Part shown: one piece after another, positions 9,060 through 17,420 of the stretch
Position numbering within the stretch: the stretch's first letter is position 1
Layout of the letters: each line of letters starts with the position of its first letter
Source of the DNA: JAGPUQ01 sp050179115
Lineage (GTDB): Bacteria > Pseudomonadota > Gammaproteobacteria > Pseudomonadales > Porticoccaceae
Direction of reading: 5' to 3'
DNA: 64,000 nucleotides
NCBI GenBank assembly: GCA_050179115.1
Contig: JBFXFL010000001.1
Location: forward strand, 62,001-126,000
Program-made: the position numbers and the translations under genes
The notes under the pieces: model-generated
Databases searched by the model: none
Seen by the model: only the letters and a program-made list of their open reading frames with translations
Told to the model about the DNA's origin: nothing

Positions 9060-10250
9060 CTAGGGTTTAGTGCGATCAGCGGGCAAGGCACGCCAGGCGG
9101 CGGCGAGCGCGTCCACCAGGGCATCCACCTGCGTCGCGCTGTGCGCCGCGCTCAGCGCGATGCGCAGCCGGGCCGTACCCCGCGGCACCGTTGGCGGGCG
9201 GATCGCACCTACCCAGTGACCCGCCTCGCGCAGCCGTTCGGCGATGGCCAGTACGCGTCCATCGTCGCCGACCGGTACCGGCTGGATGGGCGTCGTCGAT
9301 GGCAACAGCGGAATTCCCAGCGCTGCCGCCCGGGTGCGAAACCGCGCGATCAACTCGCGCAGATGCTCGCGGCGCCAATCTTCGTCCCGCAGCAGACGCA
9401 GGCTGGCGCGGGTGGCGGCGGCCACCGCGGGCGGCAACGCCGTAGTGTAGATATAAGTGCGGCCAAACTGGATCAGCGTTTCGATCAGTGTCTCGCTGCC
9501 GGCGACAAAGGCGCCGAACGTGCCGAAGGCTTTGCCGAGCGTGCCGATCAGGATCGGCACTTCATCAAGGCTGAGACCCTGCTCCTCGACGATGCCGCCA
9601 CCACTGCGACCCAGCACGCCGAAGCCGTGGGCGTCGTCGACCATCAACCAGGCACCGCGCGCGTCGGCGCGGACCGCCAGCTCGCGCAGCGGCGCCAGGT
9701 CGCCGTCCATGCTGAACACGCCATCGGTGGCGATCAGGCGGCGGCGCGGCCCGGCGGGCCCAAGCAGGCGGTCGAGGGCATCCAGATCGCCGTGGGGATA
9801 GCGCTCGAAGCGCGCACGACAGAGAAAGCCGCCGTCCAGCAGCGAGGCATGGTTGAGGCGGTCTTGCAGCAGCAGATCGCCCGGCCTCATGAGGGCGTTG
9901 ATGACGCCCATATTGGCCATATAGCCGGTCGAGAACAGCAGCGCCCGCGGCCGTCCGGTAAAGGCCGCAAGTTCTTCTTCCAGAGCCTGGTGCTCGCGGC
10001 TGTGGCCGCTGATGAGGTGAGAAGCGCCGCTGCCCACCCCGAACGTTTCGGCGGCACGGACAAAGGCGGCAATGACGTCGGGATGATTGGCAAGTCCCAG
10101 GTAGTCGTTGCTCGCGAAATTCACACAGGCGCTCCCCTCGACCCGCACTTGCGCGCCTTGCGGAGTCTCCAGGGTGAGGCGCCGGCGATACAGATTCTCG
10201 ACCCGGCGCGCGTCCAGGGCGGCACGCAATTCCCGGTCGGGCGAGGTCAC
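9060..10250 (-). CDS. bioF: 8-amino-7-oxononanoate synthase BioF
   Basis: 396 aa from a GTG at 10250 that overlaps the bioB stop (GTGA). PLP-dependent alpha-oxoamine synthase joining pimeloyl-thioester and L-alanine in biotin synthesis. Visible are the FASNDYLGLANHP entrance segment, GSGASHLISGHSREH, the DDAHGFGVLGRSG block and the PLP lysine in GTLGKAFGTFG. Translationally coupled second gene of a bioBF operon. No other bio gene is present in the window. Confidence 0.95.
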   Translation of the reverse strand: MTSPDRELRAALDARRVENLYRRRLTLETPQGAQVRVEGSACVNFASNDYLGLANHPDVIAAFVRAAETFGVGSGASHLISGHSREHQALEEELAAFTGRPRALLFSTGYMANMGVINALMRPGDLLLQDRLNHASLLDGGFLCRARFERYPHGDLDALDRLLGPAGPRRRLIATDGVFSMDGDLAPLRELAVRADARGAWLMVDDAHGFGVLGRSGGGIVEEQGLSLDEVPILIGTLGKAFGTFGAFVAGSETLIETLIQFGRTYIYTTALPPAVAAATRASLRLLRDEDWRREHLRELIARFRTRAAALGIPLLPSTTPIQPVPVGDDGRVLAIAERLREAGHWVGAIRPPTVPRGTARLRIALSAAHSATQVDALVDALAAAWRALPADRTKP

Positions 10251-11281
10251 CCGGTGCGGGCCGCCGCGTCGTACCAGAGCCCGACCGGGGCCTGGCTTTG
10301 ATACAGGGGAGCCTCTGCCGGTTGCGCGACCGGGCCGGCTTCGGGCTGGATGCCGAGGCGGGCAAACAGCGTGCGGTCCACGTCGGCATCCGGATTGAGC
10401 GTGGTGAGCAGCTTCTCGCCGTAGAAAATCGAGTTGGCCCCGGCGAAAAACGCCAGCGCCTGAGTCTGCTCGTTCATGGCCTCGCGACCGGCGGACAGCC
10501 GCACATGGGACGCCGGCATCAGGATGCGCGCGACCGCGATGGTGCGGACGAAGTCGAACGGATCCAACGCCTGTGCATCCGCCAGCGGCGTCCCGGCGAC
10601 CGGCACCAACTGATTGATGGGCACGGATTCGGGATGGACCGGCAGGTTGGCAAGCTGCACCAGCAGCCCGGCGCGATCCGCGAGGGCCTCGCCCATGCCG
10701 AGAATACCGCCGGCGCATACCTTCATGCCGGCGCGGCGCACCCGGTCGAGCGTCTCCAGCCGATCCTGGTACGTGCGGGTGGTGATGATCTCGCCGTAAT
10801 ACTCCGGCGAGGTATCCAGATTGTGGTTGTAGTAGTCGAGGCCCGCGTCGGCCAGCGCCTGCGACTGGGTTTCGGACAACATGCCCAGCGTCATGCAGGT
10901 TTCCAGACCCAGGGCTTTCACCGCGCGGACCATGTCCAGGACGGCGGGCAGATCGCGGTCGTGGGGAGAGCGCCAGGCGGCGCCCATGCAGAAACGGGTG
11001 GCGCCCTGGGCGCGCGCGGCCCGGGCGCGCTCGACCACGGCTTCCAGTTCGAGCAGTTTCTCCCGCTCGAGGCCGGTGTCGTAACGAGCGCTCTGGGGAC
11101 AGTATTTGCAATCTTCCGGACAGGCGCCGGTCTTGATCGACAACAGCGTGCTCACCTGGACGGTATTGGGATCGAAGTACTGACGGTGAACGGTTTGCGC
11201 GCGAAACAGCAGCTCGTTGAACGGCAGCGCAAACAGCGCCAGGGCTTCATCTCGGGTCCAGTCGTGGCGGATCACGGTCAT
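10247..11281 (-). CDS. bioB: Biotin synthase BioB
   Basis: 344 aa radical-SAM enzyme that inserts sulfur into dethiobiotin. The CxxxCxxC cluster motif is in ACPEDCKYCPQS. Further matches are the YYNHNLDTSPE segment and the GGILGMGE and NQLVPVAGTPL blocks. ATG 11281 is chosen over an upstream in-frame ATG at 11356, because the promoter and BirA-type operator (11319-11371) lie between the two, so only the shorter form can be translated from that promoter. Confidence 0.96.
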   Translation of the reverse strand: MTVIRHDWTRDEALALFALPFNELLFRAQTVHRQYFDPNTVQVSTLLSIKTGACPEDCKYCPQSARYDTGLEREKLLELEAVVERARAARAQGATRFCMGAAWRSPHDRDLPAVLDMVRAVKALGLETCMTLGMLSETQSQALADAGLDYYNHNLDTSPEYYGEIITTRTYQDRLETLDRVRRAGMKVCAGGILGMGEALADRAGLLVQLANLPVHPESVPINQLVPVAGTPLADAQALDPFDFVRTIAVARILMPASHVRLSAGREAMNEQTQALAFFAGANSIFYGEKLLTTLNPDADVDRTLFARLGIQPEAGPVAQPAEAPLYQSQAPVGLWYDAAARTG

Positions 11282-11318
11282 CGGGAGTCTCGGGTTGCGC
11301 GGCGGGCAGGATCGGGGA

Positions 11319-11371
11319 ATCATATCCGCCAACACCCCGCTGTCAACCGTAACCAAGAATCGGGGTTAACA
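11319..11371 (-). promoter_or_regulatory. bioB promoter with overlapping BirA-type operator
   Basis: Read leftward: a near-consensus sigma-70 promoter, TTGACA (11346-11341), a 16-bp spacer and TATGAT (11324-11319). The -35 lies inside an inverted repeat, TGTCAACC (11341-11348), 15 bp, GGTTAACA (11364-11371). This fits the BirA operator pattern TGTnAACC-N15-GGTTnACA known from proteobacteria. BirA loaded with biotinyl-AMP would block RNA polymerase. The site is also 18 bp from the divergent comF start. Confidence 0.85.
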
Positions 11372-11389
11372 ACGCTCAGGGCCGCAAGG

Positions 11390-12079
11390 ATGCACCCGGT
11401 CTCGTTCACACTGTTCCCCGGCCGCTGCCTGCTGTGCGGCAACCCGAGTCACCGCGCACTCGATCTGTGCGCGCCCTGCGAAACCGAGCTGCCCTATCTC
11501 GACAGTGCCTGCCGGCAGTGCGCCCTGCCGCTGCCCGTGCCGGGAACCTGCGCCCAGTGCCAGCAGCACCCGCCCCCGTTTGCGATCAGCGTGGTGCCCT
11601 GCCGCCACGCCTTTCCGGTCGCTCACATGATCCAGCGCCTCAAATACGGCGGCGAACTGGCGCAGGTCGCGCCCCTGGCGGGCCTGCTGGCCAGGGCGCT
11701 GCGGCAGCGGCCGGAACCCCTGCCGCAAGCCTTGGTACCGGTGCCGCTGCACTGGCGGCGCCAGGCCACGCGGGGATTCAATCAGGCGCTGGAGCTGGCA
11801 CACCAACTGAGCAAAACCCTGACCATTCCCGTGCGCACCGATCTGGTCCGCCGCGCCCGCGCGACGCCGCCCCAGGTCGGCATGGCGCGGACCGAGCGCC
11901 GCCGCAACCTGGCGCGCGCCTTCGTCGCCGGCGCGGTGCCGATCCCCGAGCACATCGCGCTGATCGACGATGTCGTCACCACCGGCAGCACCGTGGAAGC
12001 TCTCGCCCGCTGCCTGGGACAGGCCGGTGCGGCGCGGATCGAGGTCTGGGCCATCAGCCGCGCCCTGTTGGCAAATTAG
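11390..12079 (+). CDS. comF: ComF family phosphoribosyltransferase-like protein
   Basis: 229 aa. The N-terminus carries two cysteine pairs (CLLCG, CAPC and CRQC, CAQC) forming a double zinc ribbon. The C-terminal half is a type I phosphoribosyltransferase fold with the PRPP loop ALIDDVVTTGST. ComF is needed for DNA uptake in transformable bacteria, and close relatives (GntX) are linked to gluconate use. The ATG at 11390 follows an AAGG-type ribosome site. Divergent from bioB, the usual position in Pseudomonas-type genomes. Confidence 0.9.
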   Translation: MHPVSFTLFPGRCLLCGNPSHRALDLCAPCETELPYLDSACRQCALPLPVPGTCAQCQQHPPPFAISVVPCRHAFPVAHMIQRLKYGGELAQVAPLAGLLARALRQRPEPLPQALVPVPLHWRRQATRGFNQALELAHQLSKTLTIPVRTDLVRRARATPPQVGMARTERRRNLARAFVAGAVPIPEHIALIDDVVTTGSTVEALARCLGQAGAARIEVWAISRALLAN

Positions 12080-12103
12080 CGCGGCGGGCCGGATAATGCG
12101 GCG

Positions 12104-12940
12104 ATGACGCGCACCCATCGGCAATGCAGCTCCGCCAGTCCGCAGAAAACCCCCTGCAACGAATCCCTGTGGCAGACGGTGGTCGCCGAAGTCCGTGAGC
12201 AAGTCAAGGCGGAACCGCTGCTGGCCAGCTTTCTGCACAGCACCATACTCAACCACCGGGATCTGTCCGCCGCACTCAGCTTCCACCTCGCCAACAAGCT
12301 GCACAGTGACATCACCCCCGCGCTCATGCTGCGGGAGATTTTTGACGACGCCTTTGCCGGCCGGCCCGACATCATCGACAGCGCGCGCTGCGACATCATC
12401 GCCACCTACGAGCGCGATTCCGCCTGCCGGGATTTCTCGACTCCGCTGCTCTATTTCAAGGGATTTCATGCGCTGACCGCGCATCGGGTATCGCACTGGC
12501 TGTGGCAAAACCGGCACCGCAACCTGGCGCTGGTGCTGCAAAACCGCGTCTCCGTGACCTTCGGCGTCGATATCCACCCGGCGGCCCGCATCGGCAAGGG
12601 CATTTTGCTGGATCACGCCACCGGCCTCGTGATCGGCGAAACCGCCGTGGTCGAGGACGGCGTCTCCCTCATGCAGTCGGTCACCTTGGGCGGCACCGGC
12701 AAGGAGACCGGCGACCGTCATCCCAAGATCCGCCGTGGCGTGCTGGTAGGGCCGGGCGCGAAGATCCTCGGCAATATCGAAGTCGGTGAAGGCGCCAAGA
12801 TCATCGCCGCCAGCGTGGTCCTGCAATCGGTGCCGGCTCATGCCATCGCCGCCGGGGTCCCCGCCCGGGTCATCGGGACCATCACCGATGAACCGGCGCG
12901 CAAGATGGATCACAGCCTTGAGGGTTGCAGCGGCGTCTAG
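12104..12940 (+). CDS. cysE: Serine O-acetyltransferase CysE
   Basis: 278 aa. The N-terminal helical domain includes SFLHSTILNHRDLSAALSFHLANKL. The left-handed beta-helix hexapeptide region runs from about residue 150 (GVDIHPAARIGKGILLDHATG) to the end. The catalytic His is expected in DHATGLVIGET. It makes O-acetylserine for cysteine synthesis. Its stop overlaps the end of the convergent epmA gene by 4 bp. The end of the protein is short, without obvious extra domains. Confidence 0.94.
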   Translation: MTRTHRQCSSASPQKTPCNESLWQTVVAEVREQVKAEPLLASFLHSTILNHRDLSAALSFHLANKLHSDITPALMLREIFDDAFAGRPDIIDSARCDIIATYERDSACRDFSTPLLYFKGFHALTAHRVSHWLWQNRHRNLALVLQNRVSVTFGVDIHPAARIGKGILLDHATGLVIGETAVVEDGVSLMQSVTLGGTGKETGDRHPKIRRGVLVGPGAKILGNIEVGEGAKIIAASVVLQSVPAHAIAAGVPARVIGTITDEPARKMDHSLEGCSGV

Positions 12941-13890
12941 CCCTCCGCGAAAGCCAGCACCTCGCGGATATGCCGCGCACCCAGCAGTTGCATCAGCAGG
13001 CGATCGACGCCTAGGGCAACCCCGGCGCAGGCCGGCAGGCCCGCGTCCAGCGCTGCCAACAGCCGTTCATCGGCAGGCCGGACCGGCTTGCCCAACACCC
13101 TGCGCAGTTCTGCATCCACCGCGAAGCGGCGGCGCTGCTCTGCGGCATCGGTGAGCTCCCAGTAGCCGTTGGCCAGCTCGACCCTGTCGAGGAACACTTC
13201 AAAACGCCGCGCCACGGGCACTCCGTCCGGCGTGTCAACCGCCCGCGCAAGCGCTGCCTGGCAGACCGGATAATCGGTGACGAACACGACGCCCGCCGGT
13301 AACCGGGGCTCCACCCTCAGGCTGAACAGCAGATCCAGGCAGATGGCGCGGGGCTCGTGCCGCCAGCTGAGTTCGGGCTGCCCCGCCGCTTCCGCGGCCA
13401 GCCTGCGGAGGCGGATATCGTCCGCACTGTGAGGATCGACTCCCAGGGCATCGCGAAAGCATGTTCCATACTCCAGCCGCGGACAGGGCGCCGCGCCCGC
13501 CGCGCCCAGATCGCGCAGCAGGGCTTCCACTTCGTCCATCAGGCCGCGGTCGTCCCAGTCGGGCCGATACCATTCCAGCAGGGTGAATTCCGGATTATGA
13601 AAACGCCCCTGCTCGCCGGCGCGAAACGCCTTGCCGAGGTAATAGATCGGCTCCGGATGGACGGCAAGCAACCGTTTCAGAAAATACTCGGGCGAACTCT
13701 GAAGATACGCGGGTGGCTCGCCAACCACCACCAGGTTGTCGATATGCACATCGGTGACGCCGGCGAGACCGAGCGCCGGCACCTCGATTTCCAGCACGTC
13801 GCGGGCCGCAAAGAACGCGCGGATCCCGGCCAGCAACCGCGCCCGTCGCTGCAGGGCGCCGAATGGCGCCGAAGGTCGCCAATCCGTCAT
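12937..13890 (-). CDS. epmA: EF-P lysine lysyltransferase EpmA (GenX/PoxA)
   Basis: 317 aa. This is a class II lysyl-tRNA-synthetase catalytic core without the anticodon-binding domain, the EpmA hallmark. Class II motifs are visible in FFAARDVLEIEVPAL, FRAGEQGRFHNPEFTLLEWY and GVALGVDRLLMQLLGA. EpmA attaches (R)-beta-lysine to EF-P. Its protein partner efp and the beta-lysine-forming epmB are the next two genes, so the whole modification pathway is together. Confidence 0.95.
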   Translation of the reverse strand: MTDWRPSAPFGALQRRARLLAGIRAFFAARDVLEIEVPALGLAGVTDVHIDNLVVVGEPPAYLQSSPEYFLKRLLAVHPEPIYYLGKAFRAGEQGRFHNPEFTLLEWYRPDWDDRGLMDEVEALLRDLGAAGAAPCPRLEYGTCFRDALGVDPHSADDIRLRRLAAEAAGQPELSWRHEPRAICLDLLFSLRVEPRLPAGVVFVTDYPVCQAALARAVDTPDGVPVARRFEVFLDRVELANGYWELTDAAEQRRRFAVDAELRRVLGKPVRPADERLLAALDAGLPACAGVALGVDRLLMQLLGARHIREVLAFAEG

Positions 13891-13904
13891 CGCACGCGCC
13901 CCAT

Positions 13905-13934
13905 GAAAAAGGGCGGTTGCAGCCGCCCTTTTTC
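13905..13934. terminator. Bidirectional rho-independent terminator between efp and epmA
   Basis: A GGGCGG/CCGCCC stem with a 6-nt loop is flanked by five A on the left and five T on the right. It therefore reads as a terminator on both strands. It lies after the leftward efp and before epmA, so it would reduce read-through from efp into epmA. Confidence 0.85.
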
Positions 13935-13957
13935 CGAATCGTCCAAACCTGCCGCGC

Positions 13958-14527
13958 TCACTCCCGAGCCCGGCTCAGGTATTCGCCGGTGCGCGTATCG
14001 ACCCGCACCACGTCCCCGACGTTCAAAAACAACGGCACTTTGACGACCGCGCCGGTCACCAGCTTGGCGGGCTTGGTGCCGCCAGTCGCGGTGTCACCCC
14101 GCATGCCGGGATCGGTCTCGATGATTTCCAGTTCGACGTGGTTGGGCGGCGTCACGGCCAGCGGCATCCCGTTGTAGAGCGTCACCACGCAGTTGTCCTG
14201 CTCCCGCAGCCAGCGCGCCGCATCACCGACAGTCATTGCGTCGGCCTGACACTGCTCAAACGTCTCGGGCGTCATGAAGTGCCAGTACTCGCCATCGTTG
14301 TAGAGGTACTGCATCGTCACATCGATCACGTCTGCGCCTTCGAGGCTGTCACCCGACTTGAAGGTGCGCTCCCAGACCCGGCCGGTCTTGAGATTGCGCA
14401 GGCGCACGCGGTTGAAAGCCTGCCCCTTGCCCGGCTTGACGAATTCGTTTTCGAGGATGGAGCAGGGATCACCGTCCAGCATCACTTTCAGGCCGGAGCG
14501 GAATTCACTGGTAGAATAGACCGCCAT
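13958..14527 (-). CDS. efp: Translation elongation factor P
   Basis: 189 aa, three beta-barrel domains. The modification site Lys34 is in PGKGQAF (residues 32-38), the lysine form that is beta-lysylated by EpmA and EpmB, rather than the arginine form of Pseudomonas aeruginosa. EF-P relieves ribosome stalling at proline runs. Divergent from epmB with 57 bp between the starts. Confidence 0.97.
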   Translation of the reverse strand: MAVYSTSEFRSGLKVMLDGDPCSILENEFVKPGKGQAFNRVRLRNLKTGRVWERTFKSGDSLEGADVIDVTMQYLYNDGEYWHFMTPETFEQCQADAMTVGDAARWLREQDNCVVTLYNGMPLAVTPPNHVELEIIETDPGMRGDTATGGTKPAKLVTGAVVKVPLFLNVGDVVRVDTRTGEYLSRARE

Positions 14528-14584
14528 TCAGGTTTCCTTATTTCTTTCCGGATCAATGCGAGCCGGGCCAATTCGAGGGCCGCC

Positions 14585-15592
14585 ATGATACAGCAGCGCG
14601 TCGCGGCGTGGCAGTCGCTCGACTGGCACGAGGAACTCGCAGCTGCCGTAAGGGACCCGCACGAACTGGCCGCCTTGCTCGATCTGTCGCTCTCGGATCT
14701 GGGCATTTCGGACTCCGCCAATGCCCAGTTTCCGCTGCGTGTACCGCGTCCTTACATCGCCCGCATGGCGCGCGGCGATCCCCGCGACCCGCTGCTGCTA
14801 CAAGTGCTGCCGGCACACGCCGAGCTGATCGCCGCGCCCGGCTACAGCGAGGATCCGCTGGAAGAGCGTGCGGCCAACCCGATCCCGGGGCTGATCCACA
14901 AATATTTTGGCCGTGTGCTGTTGATCCTGAGTCCGGCATGCGCCATTCACTGCCGCTACTGTTTCCGCCGTCATTTCGACTACGCCGCCAACACGCCGGG
15001 GCGCGCCCGCTGGCAGGCCGCGCTCGATTACATCCGTCGCGACGCATCGATCAGCGAAGTCATTTACAGCGGTGGCGATCCCCTGGCCGCCGGCGACCCC
15101 CTGCTCGCCTGGTTGACCGAACAACTTGCCGCCATCCCGCATCTGATGCGCTTGCGTGTGCATACCCGCTTGCCCGTCGTCATTCCCGCCCGCATCAATG
15201 CCGAATGCCTGGCCTGGCTGACCGGCACCCGCCTTCAGACCAGCCTGGTATTGCATGTCAACCACGCCAACGAGCTGGACTCGACCGTCGCCACCGCTGT
15301 CGGCCTGTTGCGCGGGTCCGGAGTGACGGTGCTGAACCAGTCCGTGCTGCTGGCCGGCGTCAACGATTGTGCCGACCGCCTGACCCAACTCAGCGAAAGG
15401 CTGTTTGCAGCGGGAATACTTCCGTATTATCTTCACTTGCTGGACCGGGTTCAGGGCGCCGCCCACTTCGCCGTCGAGCCGGCGCGGGCGCTGAGCCTCC
15501 ATCGCGTGATGCGGGCGCGGCTGCCGGGTTATCTGGTACCGCGTCTGGTCGAGGAAGTGCCCGCTCTCCCGTACAAAAGACCGGTAAACTGA
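14585..15592 (+). CDS. epmB: EF-P beta-lysylation protein EpmB (lysine 2,3-aminomutase type)
   Basis: 335 aa radical-SAM, PLP-dependent aminomutase. The iron-sulfur cysteines C119, C123 and C126 are in CAIHCRYCF. The YSGGDPLA, RVHTRLPV and HVNHANEL segments are typical of the family. It converts alpha-lysine to beta-lysine used by EpmA on EF-P. The PLP lysine is expected near the C-terminus. The ATG at 14585 is chosen because the longer frame would run through efp. Confidence 0.94.
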   Translation: MIQQRVAAWQSLDWHEELAAAVRDPHELAALLDLSLSDLGISDSANAQFPLRVPRPYIARMARGDPRDPLLLQVLPAHAELIAAPGYSEDPLEERAANPIPGLIHKYFGRVLLILSPACAIHCRYCFRRHFDYAANTPGRARWQAALDYIRRDASISEVIYSGGDPLAAGDPLLAWLTEQLAAIPHLMRLRVHTRLPVVIPARINAECLAWLTGTRLQTSLVLHVNHANELDSTVATAVGLLRGSGVTVLNQSVLLAGVNDCADRLTQLSERLFAAGILPYYLHLLDRVQGAAHFAVEPARALSLHRVMRARLPGYLVPRLVEEVPALPYKRPVN

Positions 15593-15669
15593 GTCCTGCG
15601 AGAGATCGATACATCGACGTACAGGCGCTCTTCCGCCCACATGAGCTGCCCGGGAAGTTGGCAAGACAA

Positions 15670-17175
15670 ATGGAACAGTCCGCAGCACAGGATCGTCAGC
15701 TTGACGATATTCTCTTCCGTCTCGCCCGTGCCGACGATGCGGTTACAGCGCTGGACGAACCGCGCGCTCCCATGAGCTTGCCGGGCGGTATTGAAGGCAT
15801 TGAGAGACTGCCCCCGGATATTCGCGCCGCCGCGCTGTATCGCCACCTCCGCGAAATCCGCGCCACAGGCGTGGGGCCAAGGCTCCGCTTGGAGCGCGCG
15901 GCGTCTCTCAGCCCAGTGGTCGCAGAAACCGTCAATGCGCTGATGGCGCAACCGGTGGCGACTTCAGACCGGCGTCTGGCGATCTCCATGCCCATTGCCC
16001 TGCTGAAATGTCGCTACGATATCGAACGGCAAGCCGTGGTGCAGAGTGTGCGCCAACCCCGAGCGGACGCTTCGCTGGTGGCCGACTCGATACTTGCAAC
16101 CTTCACTGCACTGTTCGATCTCCTGGTGTGTTACTGGATCCAGCACTTGCCGCCGCTGGACCGGTTTTGGACCGAACTGCACGCGCTCGACCAACTGGCC
16201 GGTCATGTTGGCGCGGACTACCGGGGCCAAGCCGTGTCGGTTGTGACGCGCAAGGCGGTCCGCAACGCCTATCTGAAGCCATTGTTACTGGGCAGCCTGG
16301 GTCCCGCCCGCTTCAACGTTGGAGAAATCAGGCAACTGGTCGGTTTTGTCGAAGAGCATGTGTCGCTGGCCCGTCTCGGCGCACCCGACGGCCTGTTCAG
16401 TATCGACCCCGCGTCCGCTCGACCACCGACCTACGCGGTGCGGGATAAAGCCAAAGACCGCAGCGTATCCCTGTGCACGCGCAGACTGGTCGACATTCTG
16501 GACAATCCCAAAATCAACCTGAGCCCATCCCTCAGGGAGGATCTGCGCCGCTACTGGAGCGGCGAACAAGTACGCTCCGAATATCATCAACGTACCGACG
16601 AGCGCGCAGAGATCGTATTTGGCCTGGAAGCCGCGCATCAATTGTTGACCGGCTGCGTCGACGACGACGACTTTCTCGGTCATCTGGGCGCCCAGGACAC
16701 CGGTCAGCGGGTGATCGCACAAGCGCCGATCGAGCTGCATTCGGCGACCTGCATTGATCGCAGTCTTTCCGGTGCGCGACTCCAGATGGCGGGGGCCCCG
16801 GAGGCACTGCGTCCCGGGGAACTGATCGCGCTGTTACTGACCCGTGCACCCCAGTGCCGGCTCGGTATCATTCGCTGGACGCAGCTCACGCCCAAGCTGG
16901 ACTCGGTTGCGGGAATCCAGTGGCTGCCCGATGCAAGCCGTCCCTGCGGTACCGCGGCCACGGCGGGAAAGCGCGCCGCGACGCCGTACTTCAGGAGCTT
17001 TCTGATCCCGGCTGCTCCGGCGTGTGGTCCCTGGGAACTGCTCGCGCCCACAGGTATTCTGAAAACCGGCGATCGTGTCCATCTCGTCACCCACGAAGGC
17101 GAAATGGATCTGTCGATTACCGAGGTCGCGGACATGACTTTTCATGTCTCCCGCTTCCGCACCGAGGTCGGGTGA
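15670..17175 (+). CDS. PilZ-like protein of the fimX neighbourhood
   Basis: 501 aa, mostly helical, with a C-terminal PilZ-like region. DRSLSGARLQ (from about residue 362) followed by a strand ending in GIIRW and then GIQWLP resembles the D/NxSxxG part of PilZ domains. The N-terminal RxxxR half of the c-di-GMP motif is not clear, so ligand binding is uncertain. From memory, P. aeruginosa has an uncharacterised gene of this size directly before fimX and serB, and this order is reproduced here. A role in the c-di-GMP / type IV pilus circuit is an inference from position. Start: ATG 15670. Confidence 0.6.
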   Translation: MEQSAAQDRQLDDILFRLARADDAVTALDEPRAPMSLPGGIEGIERLPPDIRAAALYRHLREIRATGVGPRLRLERAASLSPVVAETVNALMAQPVATSDRRLAISMPIALLKCRYDIERQAVVQSVRQPRADASLVADSILATFTALFDLLVCYWIQHLPPLDRFWTELHALDQLAGHVGADYRGQAVSVVTRKAVRNAYLKPLLLGSLGPARFNVGEIRQLVGFVEEHVSLARLGAPDGLFSIDPASARPPTYAVRDKAKDRSVSLCTRRLVDILDNPKINLSPSLREDLRRYWSGEQVRSEYHQRTDERAEIVFGLEAAHQLLTGCVDDDDFLGHLGAQDTGQRVIAQAPIELHSATCIDRSLSGARLQMAGAPEALRPGELIALLLTRAPQCRLGIIRWTQLTPKLDSVAGIQWLPDASRPCGTAATAGKRAATPYFRSFLIPAAPACGPWELLAPTGILKTGDRVHLVTHEGEMDLSITEVADMTFHVSRFRTEVG

Positions 17176-17420
17176 GGCCGGTTCCGGGTGGGCCTGCCCG
17201 CGACTGCCCCGCCGATTCAGAATCTCGACGCCAGCCTCAGAGCGCCGCGTTCCGAGCCATTGTTATCGCCAATTTCTGATCCGGGAACAATCACTTCGCT
17301 CCTGTATTTCGTGTAGCCTGGATTAACCCTTACAATGCGCCCGGGCAGGACTCCGGCTGCGGCGAACCAGCGAACCCGAAGCCCGGCCAGTGCACAGGGC
17401 CACAAAATACGTCCGCGGCC

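Noticed and set aside
10298..11389. Long N-terminal extension of ComF
   Set aside because: It is antisense to bioB and crosses the bioB promoter; the zinc ribbon of ComF starts right after ATG 11390.
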